Positions 27,085 through 35,198 of a DNA stretch of 64,000 nucleotides are shown piece by piece. Both the position numbers and the translations under genes were made by a program. Location: assembly GCA_031553035.1 (NCBI GenBank), contig JAVBLY010000008.1:170757-234756 (forward strand), read 5' to 3'. The notes beneath the pieces are model-generated. The model had not been told where the DNA came from and ran no database searches. It worked only from the letters and a program-made list of their open reading frames with translations. Position 1 is the first letter of the stretch, and each line of letters opens with the position of its first letter. This DNA is from JAVBLY01 sp031553035. Its GTDB lineage: Bacteria; Bacillota; Clostridia; Peptostreptococcales; Anaerovoracaceae.

Positions 27085-27255
27085 CATTGACAGAATGTGA
27101 CTGACTGTTGAATTCCCAAAGTCATTTTTAGCAACTGTTCATGTCCTCCTTCATATTCGACGGATAATGAAATAAAAACAACTTCTTTTAAAAAAAATGA
27201 TGAACATCATGCTAAATAAAATTTTTTGGGTATAATGCGATTGTGGGAGAAAATT

Positions 27256-27999
27256 ATGCTTGATAATTATTCAAATGATAGCTTTAGCAGCTACTTAACT
27301 GAATATGGAAAAAGATTGATCGACCTGATTCCTGACAATAAATCCCAGAGGATTTTGGATATCGGCTGCGGATCCGGATTGCTGACGGAAATGTTGGCAG
27401 AAAAAAGCGGTTACGTTATGGGTATCGACAAATCACTTGAGGTTATCAATTACGCAAAGGAGAAACATCCGGATATAGACTTCAAGCTTTTTGATGCACT
27501 GGATATTTCTTATAACAGCGAATGGGATATAGTGTTTTCAAATGCAGTTTTTCACTGGATCGACGATCATAACACGCTTCTCAAAAAGGTCAAAAGATCA
27601 CTTAAGCAAACCGGACTGTTGATTTGTGATTTTGTTACTTCCGGAAATAATTCAGAATTCGAAAGCAGTTTCAAAAATGCTCTTAAAAGAAGAGGCCGGG
27701 AATTTGACGGTAATTTAAATTTTACTTCTGAAAGAGAATTTGGAGAACTGTTGATCAAGAATGGATTCAATATAGATTATATATGTGAATATAATAAAAT
27801 CATCAGTCTTCCCAACGGAGAAAGAGGTCTTCGTGACTGGATCCTTAGTTTTTACAGTAATACGATATCCGAATTCAGTCTGTCTGAACGTAAAAATATT
27901 TTAAATGAAATCGAAGATGATTTGAAACAGCGACTGTGGAATGGCAAAGAATGGAGAACTGATCTAAAAAGGATCAGTGTTGTTGCATATACACTGTAA
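27256..27999 (+). CDS. SAM-dependent methyltransferase, class I
   Basis: 247 residues. Motif I ILDIGCGSGLLTEML, then VMGIDKSLEVI and WDIVFSNAVFHWI are typical of trans-aconitate-methyltransferase-like small-molecule enzymes. A substrate cannot be named. The ATG at 27256 has GGGAG six bases upstream; an earlier ATG at 27235 lies in the -10 region TATAAT (27231-27236), so it is not the start. Confidence 0.82.
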   Translation: MLDNYSNDSFSSYLTEYGKRLIDLIPDNKSQRILDIGCGSGLLTEMLAEKSGYVMGIDKSLEVINYAKEKHPDIDFKLFDALDISYNSEWDIVFSNAVFHWIDDHNTLLKKVKRSLKQTGLLICDFVTSGNNSEFESSFKNALKRRGREFDGNLNFTSEREFGELLIKNGFNIDYICEYNKIISLPNGERGLRDWILSFYSNTISEFSLSERKNILNEIEDDLKQRLWNGKEWRTDLKRISVVAYTL

Positions 28000-28013
28000 A
28001 CTTCATGCGATCA

Positions 28014-29231
28014 TTACTTCTGGCTGTAATCTTTAAGAAAATCAGTCATTTTATGTGAAATAGTTTGTAGTACTTCCACTTCCGGGAGATACACGATCCT
28101 GAAATGGTCCGGGTTTGGCCAGTTAAAGCCTGTTCCGTTAGTGAGCAGAATATGGTGCTCTTTCAAAAAATCCAGAATAAACTTTTCATCGCTGATAATG
28201 TGATATTTCTTTGTGTCGATTTTTGGAAAAATATAAAATGCGCCCTGAGGTTTCACCGCACTTAATCCGGGAACATCTTTGATTGCATTATATATGGCTT
28301 TTCTCTGTTCATAAAAACGACCCCCCGGGATCATGTATTGTTTTGTGCTGTCTAATGTTTCCATAGCTGCCCGTATGATCATTTGTGCCGGCATATTCGA
28401 ACAGAGTCTCATATTTGTTAGAAGGTCGATCCCGTGTATATAATCCTGAACATTTGATTTATTTCCGCCCATGCTCATCCATCCGCACCTGTATCCGCAT
28501 ACCATGTGGGATTTTGAAAGACCGTTATATGTAATAGTGAAAAGATCGGGCGCCAGAGAAGCCAGTGCAGTGTGTTTAAGATCATCGTAAACAAGACGGT
28601 CATATATTTCATCAGATAACAGTATGAGATCATTTTCTCTTGCGATATCAGCTATTCCTTGAAGTATATCATCTGAATAAAGAACACCTGTAGGATTGTT
28701 TGGATTGATCACTACGATGGCTTTTGTCCTTGGTGTTATTTTGTTTCTCATGTCAGCTAAGTCAGGATACCAGTTACTTTCTTCATCACAAATATAATGA
28801 ACAGCTTTGCCGCCCAGCATGGTGACGACTGCAGTCCATAATGGATAATCGGGCATGGGAATAAGAATCTCGTCACCTGAATCGATCAGAGCCTGCATTG
28901 TTACGGAAATCAATTCACTTACACCATTTCCGATATATATATCATCTGTAGCGAGGCCAGGGATATCTTTAGAGTTGCAATATCCGAGTATAGCTTCTCT
29001 GGCGGTTTCTATACCTTTTGATTCTGAATAAGGCTGACAGTGTCTGACACCCTGTTCAAGGGCATCGAATATCTCTTGTGGAGCATTGAGGCCGAAGGCT
29101 GCCGGGTTTCCGGTGTTGAGCTTGATCACATCGATTCCGGCGTGGTGCATCCGCTCTGCTTCGATCAACGCTTCGCCTCGAAGATCGTAATTCACATTGT
29201 TCAATCTGGTTGACTTTTTAATTTTTTTCAT
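28014..29231 (-). CDS. alaA: Pyridoxal-phosphate aminotransferase, AlaA-like (glutamate-pyruvate type)
   Basis: 405 residues, fold-type I class I aminotransferase. The sequence closely resembles E. coli AlaA in the stretches LNTGNPAAFG, IYIGNGVSELI, PMPDYPLWTAVVTMLGGKAVHY, NPNNPTGVLYS and the PLP-lysine site NGLSKSHMVCGYRCGW. Probably interconverts pyruvate and alanine with glutamate. AAGGAA lies upstream of the ATG. It converges on the methyltransferase gene with a 14-base gap. Confidence 0.87.
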   Translation of the reverse strand: MKKIKKSTRLNNVNYDLRGEALIEAERMHHAGIDVIKLNTGNPAAFGLNAPQEIFDALEQGVRHCQPYSESKGIETAREAILGYCNSKDIPGLATDDIYIGNGVSELISVTMQALIDSGDEILIPMPDYPLWTAVVTMLGGKAVHYICDEESNWYPDLADMRNKITPRTKAIVVINPNNPTGVLYSDDILQGIADIARENDLILLSDEIYDRLVYDDLKHTALASLAPDLFTITYNGLSKSHMVCGYRCGWMSMGGNKSNVQDYIHGIDLLTNMRLCSNMPAQMIIRAAMETLDSTKQYMIPGGRFYEQRKAIYNAIKDVPGLSAVKPQGAFYIFPKIDTKKYHIISDEKFILDFLKEHHILLTNGTGFNWPNPDHFRIVYLPEVEVLQTISHKMTDFLKDYSQK

Positions 29232-29647
29232 TAGAATTCCTTGATTTCCCCGTCTTTTCCCCTAAACTTAATCATTGTATAAAATAATATACAATGCTAA
29301 ACTAATTATAAGATATGTTAGTATTTAACACAAGAAAAACAGAATATTAGATTTTGTAGGAGAAAAAATATACGACAATTTATCGAAATTAGTTTGTCGG
29401 TGTAGTTATTGATATGATGAATTCGATTCATTACACCAATAGTATAGAAAATGTGACCTGTTTGTAAAATTCAACTAATAAAATAGTGAATTTCGATTGT
29501 TAAAACACAATATAAAGGGTAATATAGCATAAAGAATGAATTTAAAGTACCATATAATATTATTAGTAGAATTTTGCAAGGTTTTATTCAATGAATACGT
29601 CTAATAATATGTAACCCATAATAAATCGATGTACGAGTGAGGAAATA
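29232..29647. other. AT-rich intergenic region with one bulged hairpin
   Basis: No open frame of note. GGTGTA pairs with TACACC around an inner hairpin ATGAAT-TCG-ATTCAT (about 29398-29446), with twelve unpaired bases on one side. A TATAAT at 29553-29558 could be the -10 box for the downstream membrane protein; no good -35 was found. Confidence 0.4.
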
Positions 29648-30421
29648 ATGAAAACAAACAGAATTAAAAAGAGAATATTCGTTTTTGCGTTAGCCATAGT
29701 GCTGGTGCTCGGAGCAATGAGCACTGTATTTGCAGATAACACAGTACCTGCTGTAAGTTTCACAAGCAGTGGAGTAAATTATAATAAAGAAAATAATCTT
29801 TTAAGATTCAATCTAAGGTGGAGCCACCCAAATGGTGATGCTATCACTGTCATGTATTCCATTGACAACAGCGAAACTAAAAAGCTTGGTGAGTATGATG
29901 ATCAGAAAGATCAAGTCATTGCTCATGTCTATTTAGAAGGCGAAGAAATGAAAGGCTCAGTTCTGACGATTTTCGCTGTAGATTCTGACGGTAATGAATC
30001 CGAACCAATCAGTTCTGAATTTCAGATTGCTACATCCTCAGGAATAACAATAGAAGAAAGTGAAGTTCCGCTTTCTGTTTCCGAAGGGACCTGGTCACTT
30101 ATCAATTTATTTCTGGCGGCCTTGTCGGTAGCAATGATGGCAGTGACATTAATGCTGTTCTTTGAAAACCGAAAGATAACCGGATTCAGAAAAAGCGGTA
30201 AGGTGAATAGTGTGATAGTAATGCTGGGTACATTGCTTTTAACAGGCGCCAATGTGACATTGCTTCTGACGACTCAGAATCTTAAACATCAAATGGTGAT
30301 GTTTGACAATATGACGATCGCCATGCTGCTGATAACAGTATTATGTGTATCAACCACTATGATACTGGCAGTAAGGGCATTTGGAGTACAGTCAAACAAA
30401 GAAGTCGCGAGGAACTTCTAA
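29648..30421 (+). CDS. Exported membrane protein of unknown function
   Basis: 257 residues. A cleavable signal (KKRIFVFALAIVLVLGAMSTVFA) is followed by an Ig-like beta-rich extracellular stretch of about 110 residues (FNLRWSHPNGDAITVMYSIDN, TIFAVDSDGNESEP). Three hydrophobic segments follow (about 150-172, 185-205 and 222-243). I recognise no family. A GAGTGAGG site precedes the ATG. Its four-base overlap with the end of rlmA puts its terminator inside that gene. Confidence 0.7.
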   Translation: MKTNRIKKRIFVFALAIVLVLGAMSTVFADNTVPAVSFTSSGVNYNKENNLLRFNLRWSHPNGDAITVMYSIDNSETKKLGEYDDQKDQVIAHVYLEGEEMKGSVLTIFAVDSDGNESEPISSEFQIATSSGITIEESEVPLSVSEGTWSLINLFLAALSVAMMAVTLMLFFENRKITGFRKSGKVNSVIVMLGTLLLTGANVTLLLTTQNLKHQMVMFDNMTIAMLLITVLCVSTTMILAVRAFGVQSNKEVARNF

Positions 30422-31290
30422 AGAGGATTACCGAATATGATTTCCAGGTCTATGGTCAAGCCATAGGCCTTTTTATTTTCTAAGGGTTGATTATCGATCT
30501 TGCCGTGCGTCATTGGTGTCATCTTTGAGAATGCACTGAATTCCTTTATGTCAGGAGATACAGTGTATTCCAATTTGGAACGCTTAAATATGGCCATTCC
30601 GCCTTCAGTGTACTTAATGGTTTCGGTGTTGTCATATTGTTTTTCTTTTGAATCCTCTATATACAAATCTCTTATTTCTTTCAGATAGTTTTTACCGGGG
30701 ATCACTTTGATGATAATACCGTCTTTTTTCAGCACACGTTTGAATTCTGAATAATTGGCGGGTGACAATATGTTGAGGATCATGTCAAATTTGCCATCAG
30801 CAATATGTATTTTAGAAAGATCATCAATAAGCCACAATATATCATTTTGATGGTCAGTAGCCAGGCTGATACCCGATTTAGAAAGATCGATTCCTGCATA
30901 TTTGCCTTGTCCATTTTTTAAGAGCATATCCGAATACACAGAGTTCAGAAAGCTGCCTTCACCGCATCCTGCATCAAGAATTGACAGACCGTGATGAGCC
31001 GTCATCTGATACTCATTGATAAACCCACTTAAGATTTTGATCAGGGGGGCATAATATCCTTTGTCTATGATGGACCTCCGATGCCTGAAAAGAACATCGT
31101 CATATACCTTGTCGTTTCCACTGCCGGCTAAGTTCAGGCTGCCTTTTTTCGAAATATCAAAACTATGGCCGTTAACGCAGCTTAGAGCATAATCATTTAT
31201 TGTGGATAATTTTTCCCTGCAAACAGGACATAAAAGAAAATCGTTATTGTCTTTTAGCAGTCTGACCGCTTTGTCTCTTTTGCTTTCCAT
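30418..31290 (-). CDS. rlmA: 23S rRNA (guanine-N1)-methyltransferase, RlmA family
   Basis: 290 residues. N-terminal zinc ribbon with ligands C21, C24, C38 and H42 (LLCPVCREKL, SCVNGHSFD), then the family signature SKKGSLNLAG, then a Rossmann methyltransferase with LDAGCGEGSFL. Methylates G745 or G748 of 23S rRNA; the exact position cannot be told. AAAGG precedes the ATG. Confidence 0.87.
   Translation of the reverse strand: MESKRDKAVRLLKDNNDFLLCPVCREKLSTINDYALSCVNGHSFDISKKGSLNLAGSGNDKVYDDVLFRHRRSIIDKGYYAPLIKILSGFINEYQMTAHHGLSILDAGCGEGSFLNSVYSDMLLKNGQGKYAGIDLSKSGISLATDHQNDILWLIDDLSKIHIADGKFDMILNILSPANYSEFKRVLKKDGIIIKVIPGKNYLKEIRDLYIEDSKEKQYDNTETIKYTEGGMAIFKRSKLEYTVSPDIKEFSAFSKMTPMTHGKIDNQPLENKKAYGLTIDLEIIFGNPL
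30447..30480 (+). terminator. Terminator of the exported membrane protein gene, inside the rlmA coding sequence
   Basis: GGTCTATGG (30447-30455) pairs with CCATAGGCC (30461-30469) around TCAAG, followed by TTTTTATTTTC. It works on the plus strand while encoding the C-terminus of RlmA on the minus strand. Confidence 0.8.
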
Positions 31291-31362
31291 ATCAGCCTTT
31301 CATGATCAATATAAATATATTATAACAAAAAATATTTGTTCGTAAATGAATGATTGTTTTAA

Positions 31363-31391
31363 TTGACTGGATATCCATTGTTCAATATAAT
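31363..31391 (+). promoter_or_regulatory. Sigma-A promoter giving a leaderless EamA transcript
   Basis: TTGACT (31363-31368), 17-base spacer, TATAAT (31386-31391). The ATG begins seven bases after the -10 box, where transcription would start. Confidence 0.75.
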
Positions 31392-31397
31392 AATCAC

Positions 31398-32297
31398 ATG
31401 CAAAACAGTAAAAATCTTAATACAAAAAAAAGCAAAAAATATCTCTATGGTTTTCTCATGGTACTGGTTTGTGTTGTCTGGGGAGCGGGAAATCCTGCAA
31501 CTAAAATAGGGCTTGAAACAATACCGTCATTTCTAATGCTGGTCATGCGGTTCGGCGGAGCTTTTTTGATATTTCTTGTTATTTTCAGAACAAAAATAAT
31601 CAAAGCTTTTAATAGGAAAAATATATTGCCGTGCTGTTTTATCAGCGTAGTTACAGCACTTACATATATTTCATCACAGATCGCATTATATCTTACCAGT
31701 GCAACAATGGCCGGATTTCTTATGGGACTGGCAGTTGTTTTCACTCCATTTTTGAACTTCTTCTTATACAGAAATATGATCAACAAGAAATTTATTCCTG
31801 TGATCATTCTTGTAATTATCGGAATGTATTTTCTATGCGGCGGAGGGATGCAGTTCGCCTTTGGCATAGGTGAATTTTTTGCTTTGCTTGCTTCGCTGTT
31901 TTATGGGCTGTGGCTTGTACTTACTCCCAAATATGTCCACGATGTGGGACCGGTTGCTTTATCGTCTTTGCAGTGCGGTGTTGCTGCAGTTATATGCCTG
32001 CCTTTTTTCTTTATATTCGAATTTCCTTTTGATATCTCTGGAATATCGTCAGAAGGGTGGACGGCACTTGTTTATGTTACTGTCGTCTGTACAGTAATAG
32101 TATACCTGGTGCAGAATCAATCACTGAAGTTTCTGTCACCGGTCTTTGTTTCTCTTGTTCTATGTCTCGAGCCGGTTTTTTCCGCGTTATTTTCTTTTAT
32201 TCTACTGGACGAAAAACTGACTTTAATAGCATATGCAGGAGGTCTTTTGATCATAGCAGGACTGATGATTGCATCATTTCTTGAGGGAGAAGAATAA
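31398..32297 (+). CDS. EamA-family (DMT superfamily) metabolite exporter
   Basis: 299 residues with about ten membrane helices and the duplicated EamA pattern (VVWGAGNPATKIGL at the start, SLVLCLEPVFSALFSFILLDEKLT in the second half). Substrate unknown; relatives export amino acids or nucleosides. An earlier in-frame ATG at 31350 lies upstream of a near-perfect promoter, so translation should begin at 31398. There is no ribosome binding site there, in keeping with a leaderless mRNA. Confidence 0.85.
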   Translation: MQNSKNLNTKKSKKYLYGFLMVLVCVVWGAGNPATKIGLETIPSFLMLVMRFGGAFLIFLVIFRTKIIKAFNRKNILPCCFISVVTALTYISSQIALYLTSATMAGFLMGLAVVFTPFLNFFLYRNMINKKFIPVIILVIIGMYFLCGGGMQFAFGIGEFFALLASLFYGLWLVLTPKYVHDVGPVALSSLQCGVAAVICLPFFFIFEFPFDISGISSEGWTALVYVTVVCTVIVYLVQNQSLKFLSPVFVSLVLCLEPVFSALFSFILLDEKLTLIAYAGGLLIIAGLMIASFLEGEE

Positions 32298-32371
32298 CCA
32301 GTATATAAAACCTCATATTTCTTTACTTTTGATAGTACTGATATTATAATTGTTATAAATATCTTAAAAGG

Positions 32372-34483
32372 ATGGAAAACAAATTGACTGGGAAAAAACT
32401 CAAAAATCAATTGTCATTGATAATGATCCTGCTTGTGGTTTTAGTGGTTTTGTTTATTGGTGTTACTATAGGCCTAACTTTTGTCAGCCAGACGAAAGGT
32501 CAGGTCAAAGAACTGATGACCACCAACAGTAATACGATCATACTCAGTCTCAATGAATACATCGATTTTTTGAAAAAAGATATTACGACAATAGCGGTAG
32601 GCGGCAGTATCACTACTTCTAAGCTTTCTCATGAAGACAAGCAGAAGAATATAATCACCATAAAAGAAAACAGGGACGATATCAGCTCCCTTTATACGAT
32701 CGACAGTCAATACATTGCGTTAAACGATGCTTCATCTGAAGATGTGGGAGAGAACTACAGCGGCGAATACTGGGCTGAAGATGCCATGGCTCTGGCTCCG
32801 GGCAGCATATATTTCGATATACCATCTTATGATGAGTGGACCGATAATATAACGATGACGATTATGTACAGGCTCAAATCCGATGGATTTGACGGCCTCG
32901 TAAGTATGGATATCCATTATGATGTGATTAACGGCATAGTCAATCAGGACCAGTTCGGGAGCGACGGATACAGCATGCTGCTGGCAGATGACGGACTTAT
33001 AATCACCCATCCTGATGAACAGCTGGTTTTGGATAAAGTCAATATGCTGGATAAGGCAAAAGGGAATCCACAACTTGAAAAAGCTATCAAGAATGCCTTA
33101 GATAATGAAGAAGGGCTGGTCAGTGACGTTAAATATGACGGCAAAGATATGATGTTTTATTATCAGAATATAAAAGGAACCGATTGGACCCTTGTTACAG
33201 TTCTTGACAATTCACACTATAACTCAATATTGTACACGGAAATAATCTATATGGGCATAATTGGCTTGATATCTATCATTATCGCCATCGTGTTTGCACT
33301 TATTTTCAGCAGGCGTATTGCCGGGCCCATCAGTCAGATGTCTGTCAGGATGCAGCAATTCGCAAAAGGTGACCTTCACACTCCTATGCCTGAGATCAAG
33401 TCAAAGAATGAGATCGGAGTTTTAAACAATTCACTTAGGGACAGCATCGACTTCCTGAGCCTCTATATCAATGATATCTCAGGGAGCCTTAAATCCATAA
33501 CCGAAGGTGATATTTCATTTGACATTAATATGGAATACATAGGTGATTTCGGCCCCATAAAGAAAAGTCTTAATGGTATTCTCGATTCCATGAACAATGT
33601 ACTTGGGACTATAAAGCAGGCAGCAAAGGAAGTGGATGCAACATCTGAGCAGATGGCGGCATCTGCCCAGCAGCTTTCAGGCAATACCATTGAAAAAGCA
33701 GGTACGACAGATCAGCTGGATGTTACATTTAAAAACATAAAGGAAGGACTGGAGAATACAGCTCAGAATACGGCGAATGCTCTTGAGAGGACATCAAAAG
33801 TCCAGTCTCAAATAGCTGTTTCCGCAGATGAAATGCAGGATATGTTAAGATCCATGGATGAAATATCTGAAACGTCTTCTTCAATCAGCAATATAATAAA
33901 AGCAATCGATGACATAGCCTTTCAAACTAATATATTGTCACTTAATGCGGCTGTTGAAGCTGCGAGAGCCGGAAATCACGGCAAAGGATTCGGAGTGGTT
34001 GCAGATGAAGTCAGAGAACTTGCAAACAGAAGTACTGAATCTGCAAGACAGAGTGACTCACTGATCAAGAATTCTCTTGATGCTGTGGAAAAAGGCGGTA
34101 AAGTAGCACAGAAATCCTGGGAAAAGATCAAGGATGCAGAAGTGCTGGTGAAAGAAGTGGCGGACCTGATCACAGAGATAGAGGAAATGTCAGCCAGACA
34201 GGCCAGCAGCGCATCTGACATATATGCTAGCATCTCACAGCTAAACGGGATAATACAAAATGATTCGGCTATGTCTGAAGAGAATGCCGGTCAGAGCGAA
34301 GAGCTTTCCATGATGGCTACTGAACTGCAGAGAAAGCTTTCATTTTTTACCCTCAGGGAAAACAGCAAAACAGACACCAGGCTGATAGCAGATCAGGTAT
34401 ATAATGTGAAACCTGAAATTCAAAATAATATTCCTCCGGAACCAAAGGAACCGAAGGAACGAGATGAACATGATAAATATTGA
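32372..34483 (+). CDS. Methyl-accepting chemotaxis protein with dCache-type sensor
   Basis: 703 residues. Membrane segment near 14-34, an extracellular double-Cache-like sensor to about 285 (YWAEDAMALAPGSIYFDIPSYDEW, LLADDGLIITHPDEQLV), a second segment near 288-312, HAMP, and a long coiled-coil signalling domain. The conserved hairpin tip reads FQTNILSLNAAVEAARAGNHGKGFGVVADEVRELANRS. Ligand unknown; dCache sensors often bind amino acids. The ATG at 32372 has AAAAGG immediately against it, so TTG at 32384 may be the true start. Confidence 0.93.
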   Translation: MENKLTGKKLKNQLSLIMILLVVLVVLFIGVTIGLTFVSQTKGQVKELMTTNSNTIILSLNEYIDFLKKDITTIAVGGSITTSKLSHEDKQKNIITIKENRDDISSLYTIDSQYIALNDASSEDVGENYSGEYWAEDAMALAPGSIYFDIPSYDEWTDNITMTIMYRLKSDGFDGLVSMDIHYDVINGIVNQDQFGSDGYSMLLADDGLIITHPDEQLVLDKVNMLDKAKGNPQLEKAIKNALDNEEGLVSDVKYDGKDMMFYYQNIKGTDWTLVTVLDNSHYNSILYTEIIYMGIIGLISIIIAIVFALIFSRRIAGPISQMSVRMQQFAKGDLHTPMPEIKSKNEIGVLNNSLRDSIDFLSLYINDISGSLKSITEGDISFDINMEYIGDFGPIKKSLNGILDSMNNVLGTIKQAAKEVDATSEQMAASAQQLSGNTIEKAGTTDQLDVTFKNIKEGLENTAQNTANALERTSKVQSQIAVSADEMQDMLRSMDEISETSSSISNIIKAIDDIAFQTNILSLNAAVEAARAGNHGKGFGVVADEVRELANRSTESARQSDSLIKNSLDAVEKGGKVAQKSWEKIKDAEVLVKEVADLITEIEEMSARQASSASDIYASISQLNGIIQNDSAMSEENAGQSEELSMMATELQRKLSFFTLRENSKTDTRLIADQVYNVKPEIQNNIPPEPKEPKERDEHDKY

Positions 34484-34490
34484 TTCGATA

Positions 34491-35198
34491 TTAAGCGATT
34501 GCTGTTTTTAATGCTATCTCCATCATATCGGTAAAGCTTTGCTCTCTCTCTTTGGGAGAGCTTTTTTCATTTGTAACAAAGTGATCGCTCATAGTCAGAA
34601 TGGACAGGGCGTCTACGCCTGCTGCAGCGGCATTCATGTAAAGAGCAGCAGTTTCCATTTCAACGCATAGTACACCAAGTTCAGCCCATTTTTTCCACCA
34701 GTTCTGATTATGTTCATAGAATACATCGCAGGTGACTACATTTCCAGCATGTATATCTTTGCCCTGTTCGTCTGCAGCCGCCTTTGCCTTCAGAATCAGA
34801 TCCCAGCTGGCACATGGAGAAAACTGACCGTTTACCTCGAAAGAGTGAGCATAGTTTGAATCTGTAGATGCATTTAAGGCAATGACAATGTCCCTGATCT
34901 TTACTTTTTCATGAAAAGTCCCGGCCGTTCCGACTCTTATCAGTTTCTTCACATTGCAGAAATGAATCAGTTCATAGGAATATATCCCCATGGACGGCGC
35001 ACCCATGCCCGTACCCTGAACAGAGACCTTAACGCCCTTGTATGTTCCCGTGTAGCCGTACATACCTCTTATTTCATTATAACAAACGGCCCCGGTGAGA
35101 AAGTTTTCCGCAATATATTTTGCCCGGAGAGGATCACCGGGAAGCAAAACCGCTTCCGCAATATCTTTTCTATTGTTCTGTGTTATGTGTAACGACAT
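34491..35198 (-). CDS. deoD: Purine-nucleoside phosphorylase, DeoD type
   Basis: 235 residues, hexameric DeoD family length. VLLPGDPLRAKYIAENFL binds phosphate, RVGTAGTFHEKVKIRD and VEMETAALYMNAA form the active site, and LTMSDHF carries the catalytic Asp. Its start overlaps the end of the upstream 889-residue gene by 29 bases and has GGAGG inside that gene, so the two are probably coupled. Confidence 0.96.
   Translation of the reverse strand: MSLHITQNNRKDIAEAVLLPGDPLRAKYIAENFLTGAVCYNEIRGMYGYTGTYKGVKVSVQGTGMGAPSMGIYSYELIHFCNVKKLIRVGTAGTFHEKVKIRDIVIALNASTDSNYAHSFEVNGQFSPCASWDLILKAKAAADEQGKDIHAGNVVTCDVFYEHNQNWWKKWAELGVLCVEMETAALYMNAAAAGVDALSILTMSDHFVTNEKSSPKEREQSFTDMMEIALKTAIA
34541..34568 (+). 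terminator. Terminator of the chemoreceptor gene, inside the deoD coding sequence
   Basis: GCTCTC (34541-34546) pairs with GAGAGC (34556-34561), followed by six T. It lies in the 3' part of the convergent deoD gene; only seven bases separate the two genes. Confidence 0.7.
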
